Source: Brevundimonas sp.
GTDB taxonomy: Bacteria; Pseudomonadota; Alphaproteobacteria; Caulobacterales; Caulobacteraceae
Direction: 5' to 3'
Assembly (NCBI RefSeq): GCF_016463295.1
Contig: NZ_JAEMRO010000002.1
Coordinates: forward strand, 119,860-183,859
DNA: 64,000 nucleotides
Shown: piece by piece, positions 28,524 through 38,779 of the stretch
Numbering within the stretch: the first letter of the stretch is position 1
Layout of the letters: every line of letters begins with the position of its first letter
Translations under genes and position numbers: made by a program
Notes under the pieces: model-generated
The model's input: the letters and a program-made list of their open reading frames with translations, nothing else
Database searches by the model: none
Told to the model about the DNA's origin: nothing

Positions 28524-31500
28524 TTCGCGGCCTCCAGTCGTTCGCGCGCGTGTTCAGCCGCCTCGGCCAGCGTCCGCCCCGCCGTATGAATGTCATCGAT
28601 GTTTACGGTCTTGTCGGCGTCGCCCACGAGATCGCGGACATGGGGCAGGAGGGCGGCCACGGCCGCTTCACCACGACTGAAGAGATCTAGAGCGCCTGAC
28701 AGTTCGCCCGCAGGCGCGGCGATCAGCCAGGCCAGGCCTTCGGGACCGGTCAGCGGTGTCGAGCCGCTTTCCGGCGAGAGCCGCCAGAGCAGTTCGATCA
28801 AGCGATTGTGGGGCTCGGTCTCCAGAATGCGGGCCTGGCGTCGCCGCTCGTCTCCCCAGGCCTTCACCTCCGTCGTCGCCTTGCCGATCATGTCGCTGGA
28901 CACCTGATCGATGAGGGCGACCAACCGTTCATTATGGTCCCGCGGCGCCTTGCCGCGCAGCATGGCCATCAGACGGTTGACGCGATCCTTGAGGATTTCG
29001 TTTTCGCCGCGAACGATGCGCGGCAGATGTTGCGCCAGGCGGTCCGCCATGGGGCGAATATCGCGCCAGTCGAAGGGCAACTCGGGCGTCGAAGGTTCCA
29101 CGCCTGGCGAGAAGGCGAGGGTATTGCGGACTTGAGCAAGCGCCTCGGCCGCCATGCTGGCGTCCGCCAGACCAAAGGTAGCCGCCGTTCCCTGAGGCAG
29201 GCTGATCATGCGGCGCAGAGACTGCCGAACGTTCTGGTGACGCTTGTCGCTGCCCGTCAAGGCCTCCTGCCAGGGCTGGGTCCGCTGACTGGGCGCCGTT
29301 GAAGGCTCGCCTTCGTCGCTCAGCAGGGCGACCCACTGGACGGCGCTGCGTTCGGTCGGCGAGGTCGCGCCGCGTAACCAGGCGCGGACAGCCAGCGCCT
29401 GGGTCGCGGCGGCGACAGGCGACCATCGGCGGCCGTCCGTGGTGAGCGGCAGGAGTCGGTCCAGATGCGAGCGCGCCCGCTGTTCAAGGCGACGGCTGAA
29501 ACGAGCCAATCGCCCTCTGTGAAATTCCGTCTGCTCGCCCGTCAGGTCATCGTCCACGCGCAACCGCGCATAGGCTTCCAGACCTTCGATCAGCCAGGCC
29601 TCTCGCGGGATGACGAAGTGGGTGCTTCCCGTCTGACCGGTGCCGGCGATCTTGATGTTGGACGCGGTGAAGACCTGCTCGAAGGTGCGACGGTCGGTGC
29701 CCAGCCGACGCGGATCCATCTCGCGGACGACGCGGTACACCGCGTCATTCCATTCGCTGACATTGGGCACGATGCCGTCGGTCCGAAGCGTCTCGACCTG
29801 TGCCAGCAGCCTCTGCAGTTCCTGCCGCGTCGCCTGTCGGGGCTCGTTCGTCACTCGCGTCGGCGTCGTCACCGTGCGGACGCGCTGGGCCGGCCCGGTT
29901 GGCGCAGCAGGCTGGCTGTCGCCCTGGGCGCCGGCCTCAGGCGCCGAGGGACGAACCGGCGTCGCCGGAGGCTCGGCCGCGGACACCGTCTGCCCGTCCC
30001 CGATCCAGGGGAGGTTGAAGGCCTCCAGCACGTTGCGCTGCACGCCCGCGAAACGTTCGACGCCGTCCTCGACCGTCTTGCGGGGACGAAGGTCGCCCCA
30101 ATAGCGGAGGACGCGGTTCAGTCGCGCCTCGGCGAGGGGATCATCGGATCTGTTGCGAACCAGGGTCCGCATCGAGCCGTCCAGGAAGGGCGGCTCCAGA
30201 TAGCGGGACTCGATTTCGGGACCCGGATAGGCGCCCGTTTCCAGCCTCTCGGGATTGAGCAATGTCGGATTGAGAACGCCCTGAAGCACGCCGCGGGGCG
30301 TCTTGTGGGTTTGGCCGTCATCATCGTTCTTGAGGGCCTCATAGAAGCCGTCGACCGCCTCCGCCGTGAAGGGAAACAGTCCGATTCCGTCGGCCTGCCC
30401 GAACGCACTGAAACACGGCTCGACGCGGGGGCACATCGGACAGGGATTGGGCGGCTCCAGCGAGGCGTCATCCCGATAGGCGGACCGCCAGGCGACCAGG
30501 TCGTCCACTCCAGTTCGGACCGCGGACAGATAACGCGCCACGAACCGGGTCCGCTCGCCGCGGCCAAGGGCTGCGATCTCGCGGGCCTGGCCATCGCTGC
30601 TGACGCCGAGTCGGATGGAGTGGGTGATGCGCTGCTGATAGTTGGTTTTGAGCTGGCGGTAGTATTCGGTCGTCAGGCCGATCACCGAAATCAGGGGGCA
30701 GACGTCGCCGTCGTCGCGCAAGGTCGCGTCGGCGACCAGGGCGTCGACCAGGCTATCGTCGAGCCCCTCCCACATGGTCACGTCTTCGAGCAGGAGGACC
30801 AGGCGGCGACGGTGGCTCGCCGGCTTGTCCCTATCCTGGCGCGCCAACTCCGCGCGCAACTCCATGAAGAGGCGCTTGAGGGCCTCGGCGGAAACACCGA
30901 GCACGCCCTGCACTGCTTGATTGCGTCGGGCGTTCAGTGCTTGAACCATCATCAGAACGTTGGGGATCTGATCGGCGAGATCGGCCTGGATGTGCTCCAT
31001 GGAGGACCCTTGCGCCAGCGCCTCCTCGATCACGCTGCTCTCCAGGGACAGCTTCATGCCGAGCCGCCGCGCCTTCTCCGAGTCACCGGCCGTATGGCTT
31101 TGCCAAAGCTCGCCGAGTTCGATCACGTCGGGGATGTCGAAGGTGGCTGACGCGGAGTTGCGGTCCTTGCCCCCGCTCATGATGCGCAGGATGCGATCAG
31201 GGCCCTTCCAGTGCTCTCGCACGGGCGCTGACAGGATCAGTTTGTCGGGTTCATGATCACGGCACCATTCGATGTCCTCGGGCGGCGCGTCGAAATAGTT
31301 GGCGGCCAGCATCGCGCCCAGCGTGGTCAAAAACTGGAAGGCGCGGCCTTCGAGTCCGGCCGCATGCCTCTGGCCCAGACCGTCGAAGAGATAGCCCAGT
31401 TCGGCTGGAAGCTTCGCCTTGAGTTGCTTCAGCGCGCCGAGAAGCGAACCGTCTGCGCGCTGAATCAGGAGACAGAAGTCCCGTTCGGCCGGCCAGTTGA

Positions 31501-31771
31501 CCTCCAGCCATCGGATCAGGTGGGACTTGCCCGATCCGGGTTCGCCTTGGACGACGCAGAAGGCGTGGCGACGCGCCGGGTTCGACAGCGTTTTGAGCAA
31601 GCCCTCCTGGGTAGCCGCCTCCAGATCGAACTTTTCTGATGTCGCTTCGAAGTCCCGGACCGCGGTGTGGGTGGCGAGGAAAATGGCCTCCTCCGCCGCG
31701 AGCGCCTGGGTTTGCAGGATCGCGTCCGCATTCGCGCGCGTCCAGCAGGGTGGGTGGTGCAGTTCAGTCAT
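28520..31771 (-). CDS. DpdH-like P-loop ATPase
   Basis: Walker A VVQGEPGSGKSHLIRWLE; LVLLLEDVTMWEG Walker B-like; about 1083 aa. Confidence 0.7.
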   Translation of the reverse strand: MTELHHPPCWTRANADAILQTQALAAEEAIFLATHTAVRDFEATSEKFDLEAATQEGLLKTLSNPARRHAFCVVQGEPGSGKSHLIRWLEVNWPAERDFCLLIQRADGSLLGALKQLKAKLPAELGYLFDGLGQRHAAGLEGRAFQFLTTLGAMLAANYFDAPPEDIEWCRDHEPDKLILSAPVREHWKGPDRILRIMSGGKDRNSASATFDIPDVIELGELWQSHTAGDSEKARRLGMKLSLESSVIEEALAQGSSMEHIQADLADQIPNVLMMVQALNARRNQAVQGVLGVSAEALKRLFMELRAELARQDRDKPASHRRRLVLLLEDVTMWEGLDDSLVDALVADATLRDDGDVCPLISVIGLTTEYYRQLKTNYQQRITHSIRLGVSSDGQAREIAALGRGERTRFVARYLSAVRTGVDDLVAWRSAYRDDASLEPPNPCPMCPRVEPCFSAFGQADGIGLFPFTAEAVDGFYEALKNDDDGQTHKTPRGVLQGVLNPTLLNPERLETGAYPGPEIESRYLEPPFLDGSMRTLVRNRSDDPLAEARLNRVLRYWGDLRPRKTVEDGVERFAGVQRNVLEAFNLPWIGDGQTVSAAEPPATPVRPSAPEAGAQGDSQPAAPTGPAQRVRTVTTPTRVTNEPRQATRQELQRLLAQVETLRTDGIVPNVSEWNDAVYRVVREMDPRRLGTDRRTFEQVFTASNIKIAGTGQTGSTHFVIPREAWLIEGLEAYARLRVDDDLTGEQTEFHRGRLARFSRRLEQRARSHLDRLLPLTTDGRRWSPVAAATQALAVRAWLRGATSPTERSAVQWVALLSDEGEPSTAPSQRTQPWQEALTGSDKRHQNVRQSLRRMISLPQGTAATFGLADASMAAEALAQVRNTLAFSPGVEPSTPELPFDWRDIRPMADRLAQHLPRIVRGENEILKDRVNRLMAMLRGKAPRDHNERLVALIDQVSSDMIGKATTEVKAWGDERRRQARILETEPHNRLIELLWRLSPESGSTPLTGPEGLAWLIAAPAGELSGALDLFSRGEAAVAALLPHVRDLVGDADKTVNIDDIHTAGRTLAEAAEHARERLEAAK

Positions 31772-32642
31772 CCGAGCCTGCCAGGATCTTGATGGTGAGG
31801 ACCGACTTCACCTCGTGAAAGGGATCAGGCGCCAGATCTACATAGCCGGTGGCGTCCCCACGACGGTCCAGCACGACCCGTCCCTCGTCATGCAGTTCGC
31901 GCAACGCCGCACTGAGCAGGTGAGACAGGCGTTTCGGATCGTCCTTGATCGACGTTGCAGCCGCCACGCGGGCGCGAAGGGTGCCGCGATCCAGATAGGG
32001 CATGCGCTGAGACAGGGCTTGCAGGACCGCATCAATCGGGAGAGCGACGCCGGTCGGGAGCCCGGCGCGCCTCAGTTCGATGGCGATCCGGCGCGTGACA
32101 TCCGGGTGGAAGCTCAAACGTACGGGGAGTTGAACGCCCAGGCCAAGGAAGCCCATCCAACGCCTCCACGCGGTTTGTTTGGTGTCGTTGAAACGTCGGG
32201 CGTCGCCCGTCTGGGCGTTCCCAAGGTCCGCTTCGACCCGGTCAGCGAAGTCGCCTGCAGCCGCCCAGTCCGTGCCTGAACTCTCCGCCTTGAGACCCAG
32301 CCAGGCGAAAGTCTCCAGCATGACGTGGTCAGGATGGTCTGGGGAAGTTCGGCAGAGCCGATCATGCACCTCGTCGGCATAGGCCTCGTAGTCGGCCAAG
32401 GGGTCAGCGGTGAGGACATAGTCCGGTGCTTCGAGTTTGAGGAACTCGAGGCTGGATGCCGCGCCGATCACCTGGCGCTCGGCCTCGCCGGCGATCTGGC
32501 GCGCAACCCCATCGGTGACAAAGGCGGGGTTCAACCAGGTCCAAAGGTCGTCGCGACCGATCCGCCCGCCCTCAGCCTCGACGATCCGGATGGCGGACCA
32601 CACTCTCTCGGGCGTCCCCTGGGTGCTGCTAAGGAGACTCAT
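31764..32642 (-). CDS. DpdG-like protein (by position)
   Basis: 292-aa ORF between DpdF-like and DpdH-like genes; overlaps both. Confidence 0.6.
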   Translation of the reverse strand: MSLLSSTQGTPERVWSAIRIVEAEGGRIGRDDLWTWLNPAFVTDGVARQIAGEAERQVIGAASSLEFLKLEAPDYVLTADPLADYEAYADEVHDRLCRTSPDHPDHVMLETFAWLGLKAESSGTDWAAAGDFADRVEADLGNAQTGDARRFNDTKQTAWRRWMGFLGLGVQLPVRLSFHPDVTRRIAIELRRAGLPTGVALPIDAVLQALSQRMPYLDRGTLRARVAAATSIKDDPKRLSHLLSAALRELHDEGRVVLDRRGDATGYVDLAPDPFHEVKSVLTIKILAGSDD

Positions 32643-35254
32643 GAGCTCACTCCATCGGACGCGATGATATACTCATCAAGGATCGCTTCGCCATACGGCG
32701 CGTGTTGGGAGGCGATCTGGTGAAGCGCTCGACCATCAACCCGCGAGGTCGGCTCAGCAACCAGGATCAGATGTTGATCAGGGCGCGCCTTCGTCATCCG
32801 CTCAAGCTCCCTTAGCCATGGTCCAAGCGATGACGATGGCGGAGGCAGGAAGGCGGTCGGGAGATCTGGAAGCATGCCGTCACGGCGCAGCCAGTCTTCG
32901 GCGGATTGAACGAAACCGTACCGGACGGGGTGGTCTGCCAAGGCTGCGGCGATGTGGGCGGCTTCAGCCTCTGGAGCCACGATCTGCTCGATCCCGGAGC
33001 GGGCCAGGCGGCTGATGAGCCGGTCCTGGGACCCTTCTGGCGCGACGAGGATCAGCCCGCGCGGAAGGGTCGGACGCAGAGCCTCGGGGGGCGGCCAGGC
33101 GAAGCGCGCAACATCGGAACGAAGCCCCCCAGGCGGAAATACCCCCTGCCGCCGACAGGCTTCGCAGCGGCCACACGCAACGGGCGCAGCATCTGGCTCA
33201 ATCAGACGGTAGGCGGACCTGAGGAGGCAATCGCGATCTTGCCGCTTCATCGCCGTCACAAAAGCTCGCAGTTCGGCGCGGGCGAGGCCCGCCTCCTGAT
33301 CGCGACCGGCGAAAACCCGCGCCCAGACCTTCGACCAAGACGTCTGGTCCTGAGCGTCCAGAATCTCGTCACACAGGATCGTCGCTCGCCAATGCTTGGG
33401 TGTTTCGTCCTCACGCGGCGCCTCGGCCTCGACCGTCAGCACGCCTTGGCGTTGCATCAGGTTCAGAAGGCTGCGGTTCCAGCCCCGATTACGTTCGCCG
33501 GTGTAGCGCGGGTCCAGACCGTCCCGCGCTGCGTCGAGCGGCAGGATCAGGCGCACCGCGCCCGTAGCCGGATCTCTGCTATCGCTGCTGGCGCCCCTCA
33601 ACAGGGCGGTCCAGCGCGCCTCGGCGAGTTCGGCCGACAGCCAGCCATTACCCGCCATCGACGCCGCATCGTCTTCGTCAGAGTCGTAACTATCGACCTC
33701 TTCGGTCGTCCGGCGTCGCCGAGTTGCGCGCTCCGTTTTGCGGGTCCAGAGGGTCACGCCTAAGCCCTGATAGCCGTCGCGCGATGCCCTCCCGACCTCT
33801 TGATACCAACGGGCTGCGCTCTCGGGCAGGCAGGCGTGGATCACCGTTCGCACGTCAGCCTTGTCGACCCCCAGGCCGAAAGCTGATGTCGCGATCACCA
33901 GATCAAGATCGCCGGCCGCCCAACGTTCAACGATATCCCGTCGAGCCTTCGCATCCGAAATCGCGCCAGTGAACAGAGCGATGCGAGTATAGCCGCCGTC
34001 CTGCGTCAGGCGGTCGTGGAGTCGAACGGCGTGCTCGACCCGCGTCGTGTAGACCACGGCGGGTCGCGGCGCCCGGTCGATCAGACGAAGCAGAGCGGTG
34101 TCTCGCTCGGCTTCATCCGCGAAATCCGCAGCGCTTAGATCGAACTGATAGCGTGGCGTGCGCGCATGGATCTCGCCCCAAGCACCGGCGCCATAGTCTG
34201 CGCGCAGGACGGCTTGGGAGGCGGGGACCAGGGTCGCGGAGAGAAGAACGGTGCGCAGGTCCGGATTCCGCGTGCGCAATTCCCTGATGAGCGCGGGGAG
34301 GCGTTGGAAATCAGGGCGGAAGCTTCGTCCCCAACTCTCAATGATGTGGGCTTCGTCAATGAAGACAGCCGAGAGGAGACCTTTCTGGCCGTATTTCTCC
34401 GGCGCGGTGAGGTCGAGAGCCGTTTGCAGAAGATCGGGTCGGGCGGCCCCAAACGCGGCCTCTGGTGAGAGCAGCAGCAGCGGAATGTCGCCATTGCGGA
34501 AGTTGGCGAGTATCTCCTCGCGCTGGGCCGGGGGCGTTGAACCGCTAAGCGCCCGACTGGCCTCCAGGCCCGGCATGGCCCGCAGAGTGCGCTCATGATC
34601 CTCCGCCAGCGCGATGGTTGGCACGATGACGACGGCGCAGGCCCCCGGATTGGTTTCTCTCCAGAAGAGGATGGGAGCCTGAAAAAGCAGGCTCTTGCCG
34701 GCGCCGGTTGGCATCGAGACCATGAGGGAACTCCCTCTGGGAGCCGTCAGGGCGGTCTGCACGGCGGACTTCTGGGCACGACTGCGGTACCGACCGTGAG
34801 GCGTGAGGCGAAGCAGGACGGCGTCTGCCGGTGCCGGCGACACACCGCCCCGCGGCGCGGCGTCGATCCTGAGCGCAACGTCCAGACCGGGAGCAATGTC
34901 CGAGAGATCCTCGTCGAGGATTCGAACAGCGCCATCCGCTGTGGCCGCGAGTCCAAACCGGGGCAGCTGCGCGGTCTCCGCCGCTATGAGCGGCGCGGGA
35001 GGCAGGGCGCGACCGCCGCTCAGCCGCGCCAACTCCCGGAGCAGGGCGAGGCGATCTGAGGGCGCCGTCGCCGTCTGATAGCGCTCTCGCGTCGTCCGAA
35101 GCGTATCCTCCAGCCAGCCGTCAGCCATTAACGCGGACCCTGCCGAGGCCAGCGTCATCGTAAGGGAAGCGTTCGTGATCGCTAGGCCGCGCCGCGACCT
35201 CGGACTGTAAACCCTGCACTCAAACTCCCCCTTGAGGACATCAAAGCGCAGCAA
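32639..35254 (-). CDS. DpdF-like RecQ family helicase
   Basis: SLMVSMPTGAGKSLLFQAPILFW, FIDEAHIIESWGRSFRPDFQRL, TSAFGLGVDKADVRTVIHACLPESAARWYQEVGRASRDG, CGRCEACRRQG. Start could be internal. Confidence 0.85.
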   Translation of the reverse strand: MLRFDVLKGEFECRVYSPRSRRGLAITNASLTMTLASAGSALMADGWLEDTLRTTRERYQTATAPSDRLALLRELARLSGGRALPPAPLIAAETAQLPRFGLAATADGAVRILDEDLSDIAPGLDVALRIDAAPRGGVSPAPADAVLLRLTPHGRYRSRAQKSAVQTALTAPRGSSLMVSMPTGAGKSLLFQAPILFWRETNPGACAVVIVPTIALAEDHERTLRAMPGLEASRALSGSTPPAQREEILANFRNGDIPLLLLSPEAAFGAARPDLLQTALDLTAPEKYGQKGLLSAVFIDEAHIIESWGRSFRPDFQRLPALIRELRTRNPDLRTVLLSATLVPASQAVLRADYGAGAWGEIHARTPRYQFDLSAADFADEAERDTALLRLIDRAPRPAVVYTTRVEHAVRLHDRLTQDGGYTRIALFTGAISDAKARRDIVERWAAGDLDLVIATSAFGLGVDKADVRTVIHACLPESAARWYQEVGRASRDGYQGLGVTLWTRKTERATRRRRTTEEVDSYDSDEDDAASMAGNGWLSAELAEARWTALLRGASSDSRDPATGAVRLILPLDAARDGLDPRYTGERNRGWNRSLLNLMQRQGVLTVEAEAPREDETPKHWRATILCDEILDAQDQTSWSKVWARVFAGRDQEAGLARAELRAFVTAMKRQDRDCLLRSAYRLIEPDAAPVACGRCEACRRQGVFPPGGLRSDVARFAWPPPEALRPTLPRGLILVAPEGSQDRLISRLARSGIEQIVAPEAEAAHIAAALADHPVRYGFVQSAEDWLRRDGMLPDLPTAFLPPPSSSLGPWLRELERMTKARPDQHLILVAEPTSRVDGRALHQIASQHAPYGEAILDEYIIASDGVSS

Positions 35255-35298
35255 CCTTGCGTTGGCAAATCATTACGCAAGGCAGACCGGTGGATGAA

Positions 35299-35994
35299 TC
35301 AGGCGGAGGCGGCGCGCCAGCGGTCGAAACCACTGCGGCGCAGATCACAGGCGGGGCATTCGCCACAGCCTCGACCCCAAGCGTTGGAGGTTTCGGTTTC
35401 GCCCTGGTAGCAGGTCAGGGTTTCGGATCGGATCAGTTCGACGAGGTCCGGCCCGCCCAACCCATCCGCCAAGGCCCAAGTCTCGGCTTTGTCGACCCAC
35501 ATCAGCGGCGTCTCTAAAACGAGGCGTGTTTCCATGCCGAGGTTGAGCGCCACCTGGAGCGCCTTGATCGTATCGTCCCGGCAATCAGGATAGCCGGAGT
35601 AGTCGGTCTCGCAGACCCCGGTGACTACGTGCTTGAGACCGCGGCGATAGGCGACGGCGGCCGCGAAGGTGAGAAAGAGCAGGTTACGGCCCGGCACAAA
35701 GGTATTGGGCAGGCCGGACGCGGTTGTGACGATCTCAACGTCCTTGGTCAGGGCCGTGTGGCTGATCTCGCCGAGGACGCTCAGATCGAGGACGCGGTCA
35801 TCGCCGAGCCGCTCATCCCAATCCTTGTAGGTACGCATTTTGTTGAGGACGACGGTGCGGGCATCCAACTCGGCCCGGTGGCGCTGCCGGTAATCAAAGC
35901 CAATGGTCTCGACGCGATCGAACCGATCGAGCGCCCAAGCGAGGCAAGTCGCGGAATCCTGGCCGCCGGAAAACAGGACCAAGGCACCGCTCAC
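35299..35994 (-). CDS. queC: 7-cyano-7-deazaguanine (preQ0) synthase
   Basis: [20 protein letters not shown]-loop; [31 protein letters not shown] zinc site; GTG start overlaps queD stop. Confidence 0.93.
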   Translation of the reverse strand: MSGALVLFSGGQDSATCLAWALDRFDRVETIGFDYRQRHRAELDARTVVLNKMRTYKDWDERLGDDRVLDLSVLGEISHTALTKDVEIVTTASGLPNTFVPGRNLLFLTFAAAVAYRRGLKHVVTGVCETDYSGYPDCRDDTIKALQVALNLGMETRLVLETPLMWVDKAETWALADGLGGPDLVELIRSETLTCYQGETETSNAWGRGCGECPACDLRRSGFDRWRAASA

Positions 35995-36362
35995 GCGGTC
36001 GCTTCCCCATAATAGGTCACCCGGTCCTCGGTAGAGTCTCGCAGCACCGTCACGCTGTGGAGCGTGATGATCTCGTCTTCGAGCTTGCGCCAGATATAGG
36101 CACACAGGTTCTCCATCGTCCCCGGGCCGAGGTCATTGATTTCGTCGAGAAAACGATGGTCGAGCGCATCGCGGACCTGGGCCAGCTTGTTGGCCAGCAA
36201 CCCCGTGTCGATGATCATGCCAGTCTGGGGGTCCGGCCTGCCGCGCAGAGTCACTTCGGCACGGTAGGAATGACCGTGAATCCGACGGCTGCCCTCGACC
36301 TCGATCTCGCGCTCGAGGGTGTGGGCGGCGTCAAAGCGGAATTGTTTGGTCAGTTCATACAT
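35991..36362 (-). CDS. queD: 6-carboxytetrahydropterin synthase
   Basis: [33 protein letters not shown]. Confidence 0.95.
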   Translation of the reverse strand: MYELTKQFRFDAAHTLEREIEVEGSRRIHGHSYRAEVTLRGRPDPQTGMIIDTGLLANKLAQVRDALDHRFLDEINDLGPGTMENLCAYIWRKLEDEIITLHSVTVLRDSTEDRVTYYGEATA

Positions 36363-36392
36363 GGGTCGCCGAGAAGATCATGAGTCGGGTGG

Positions 36393-37496
36393 TTAGAGGA
36401 GCGCGGGTTGCGGCACTTCGGCGTCGGCTGCCCCCGCGCGTCGCGCCCGCAGATCACGGCGGACGATGCCCTCCACATGTTTGGTCAGAAGCGCGACGTC
36501 GCTGCTCGTGACATTGACCGCCTTCCAATGGCGAACGTCGCCGTTACCGAAGTCCCACGATCCCGAAGTCCAGGCCGTGCGCCCTTCGAGGCTGGCCAAT
36601 CCTTTGGCGAATTCGCTCCATGTCCGGGCGTTATCCAGCGTCGCCAGCGTTTCCATGACAAAGCCCATGGCTTGGATCCCGGCCCCGTGGACTAGGCGGG
36701 AGGTGGCGGGTTTGTGACCCCACCAGTCCTCGGGGAACACCATCTGCACGGCTTTGAAGAACTCGCTGATGAGATCGAAGCACTTTCTCTGGCCGTTGGC
36801 TTCGAGTACCAGCAGGCGCATCACGCCGTCGCTCAGTGAGTTCATCAACACCTTCTGGATCGAGGTATCTTTTAGGACGCCGGAAGGGTTGGTGTGTTGA
36901 TAGATCTGGCCCTTCAGTGAGGAGGCCGGACTGAAGTTGAGGCGCTCCGTCAGTTGGGCAGCCAACGCGCGGCTCTGCATGCGATCGGGCAGGCCGTCGA
37001 CCGTTGGCAGCAGCTCGTAAATCAGCGATTTGGGCAGGGGTCGAGTGTTGTTGATCAGGACAAACTGACGCCGGAGTTCGGCTTCGTCGCGACAAACGAG
37101 CAGCGACACGAACAACTGGAAATCCTTGCGGGCCGATAGACTGAGCGCCGTGAGGCGTTGCTGACCATCCACAACGAGGCCTCTGGCACCTTTCGACAGG
37201 TCGATGCTTACGCGGCAGATGCCGTCGCCCAGATCCTCGAGCAATACCCCCTCAATGAACGCGACCACGATCGCGTTGGGCAGCACGGCGGCACCCGTTT
37301 CGAGATAGTCGCGGATCTCGCGGATATGGCCGGCGATCTGAGGGCGCTGGAAGCCGCGCAACGTTCCGGCGTCATCGCGACCGACCCGATCAATTTCGGC
37401 GAAAGACAGCACCTGATCGGCCGTGGCTGCAAACGTCAGGACATCGTGCTCGGGACTCTGGCGTGCTCGGGCCGCGAGGAAGGTCAGTGTCGTCAT
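36393..37496 (-). CDS. DpdB-like DGQQR (DndB/ParB-like) protein, copy 1
   Basis: LRGFQRPQIAGHIREIRDYLETGAAVLPNAIVVAF, LVVDGQQRLTALSL; ATG overlaps dpdA stop. Confidence 0.8.
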   Translation of the reverse strand: MTTLTFLAARARQSPEHDVLTFAATADQVLSFAEIDRVGRDDAGTLRGFQRPQIAGHIREIRDYLETGAAVLPNAIVVAFIEGVLLEDLGDGICRVSIDLSKGARGLVVDGQQRLTALSLSARKDFQLFVSLLVCRDEAELRRQFVLINNTRPLPKSLIYELLPTVDGLPDRMQSRALAAQLTERLNFSPASSLKGQIYQHTNPSGVLKDTSIQKVLMNSLSDGVMRLLVLEANGQRKCFDLISEFFKAVQMVFPEDWWGHKPATSRLVHGAGIQAMGFVMETLATLDNARTWSEFAKGLASLEGRTAWTSGSWDFGNGDVRHWKAVNVTSSDVALLTKHVEGIVRRDLRARRAGAADAEVPQPALL

Positions 37497-38779
37497 GGGT
37501 TCTGATCTTTGTTTGATGGGAGGCTGTCCACCACGGTCTTGAAAGCTGCGAGATTGTGGATGCCTCGACGCTTGTTGCGGTTGCTGGCGCGGAAGATCAT
37601 CACCTCGATGCCAACATCCTTGCAGATGGTGCAAGCGCAGTGACGCCAAGGCTTATCGGCCAAGGTGGTGCGATAGCGCCCACGCAGTTTTTCCATCGTG
37701 GGATTGCTGCGGACATGTTCGTAGGCCTGCCCGGTCGCGAGGACAGCATTGTAGGTGAGCACCGTCTCGAGCACGCCCTCCAGGTCGAGGTCGTCATGGT
37801 CATAGGCTCGTAGAGCCGCCAAGGCGCTGGTTTCCATCCGCGTCAGCTCTTCTGCCTTGAAATCCCCTTGGCGTACGTGCCGCTGTAGTCGCGGATTTTC
37901 GATCGCCTGAGGTACGCGGATGGCCGTGTAGTAGGTGAGTTTGGGACCATCTCCGAGCCAATAGTTCTGTTTGTCGTCCTTGAAGGCGCGCAGCAGGGGC
38001 GACGTCGTGTCGATGCTGGTCACGTTGAACGAAGCGAACTCGTGGATGTCGTCGGCCTTGGCGAAGCCCAGGATATGCAAGCGTGTGGAAGCCGGGATGG
38101 CGGCGCGGATTGCCACGAGGCAGCGTTTGATCTGATCTGATTTCAGGGGAACCATTCCGCCGATAGCGAGGTAGTCATAGCCCATGGCCACCAGCCGACG
38201 CGCGGCCTCGGCCATGCTGGACGGCGACCAGCCCTGGATAACTCCCATGGGCGTGAAGCGCCCGGCGTGGCTTGCCTCCTTGAGGAAGTCGGCGGCGTTC
38301 TCGAGCGTGATGTCAAACCGCCGGAGCGCCTCAGCGCTCCCGCCCTCCATCCCTTCCACGGTCTCGTCGAAGTCAAAGATGATGTGGTCGACTGAACACC
38401 CATGCGTGAAGCCGCACTCGTCGTAGAACTCCATCGTGTCAGCGGGCGTGTAGGGGGGCTTGTCGTCCTTGACATAGGTGAAGGCTCCGCAGTCGCCGAA
38501 GAGTGCGAGGTTGGCGAATTCCGGAGTATTGAGACGCAAGAATTCGCGAGCACCCACCCGCCTGAACCGCATGGCCTGAGCCTCGGTATATTTTCCCTTC
38601 ACCGGCCCGTCGCCGACGATGCCGCGCGAAACCAGCATCCCGTGATAGGGCGCGTAGCCGAGGATTTCATGCGGATAGGCATCATCCCAGTAGGGCTTCC
38701 GGCCTGGCGCGTTCCGATCTCTGATGAAGTCGTAGCCGGGATCCACGAAATCCAGGCTGTCTGCGAATATGAACTTCAC
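37493..38779 (-). CDS. dpdA: DpdA-like TGT-superfamily enzyme, predicted 7-deazaguanine insertion into DNA
   Basis: LFGDCGAFTYVKD and HGCSVDHIIFDFDE; CACTICKDVGIEVMIFRASNRNKRRGIH zinc-site pattern; surrounded by queC/queD and dpdB/C/F-like genes. Confidence 0.88.
   Translation of the reverse strand: MKFIFADSLDFVDPGYDFIRDRNAPGRKPYWDDAYPHEILGYAPYHGMLVSRGIVGDGPVKGKYTEAQAMRFRRVGAREFLRLNTPEFANLALFGDCGAFTYVKDDKPPYTPADTMEFYDECGFTHGCSVDHIIFDFDETVEGMEGGSAEALRRFDITLENAADFLKEASHAGRFTPMGVIQGWSPSSMAEAARRLVAMGYDYLAIGGMVPLKSDQIKRCLVAIRAAIPASTRLHILGFAKADDIHEFASFNVTSIDTTSPLLRAFKDDKQNYWLGDGPKLTYYTAIRVPQAIENPRLQRHVRQGDFKAEELTRMETSALAALRAYDHDDLDLEGVLETVLTYNAVLATGQAYEHVRSNPTMEKLRGRYRTTLADKPWRHCACTICKDVGIEVMIFRASNRNKRRGIHNLAAFKTVVDSLPSNKDQNP

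Noticed and set aside
29465-31150. 561-aa plus-strand ORF
   Set aside because: Antisense shadow of the DpdH-like ATPase; no recognisable domain
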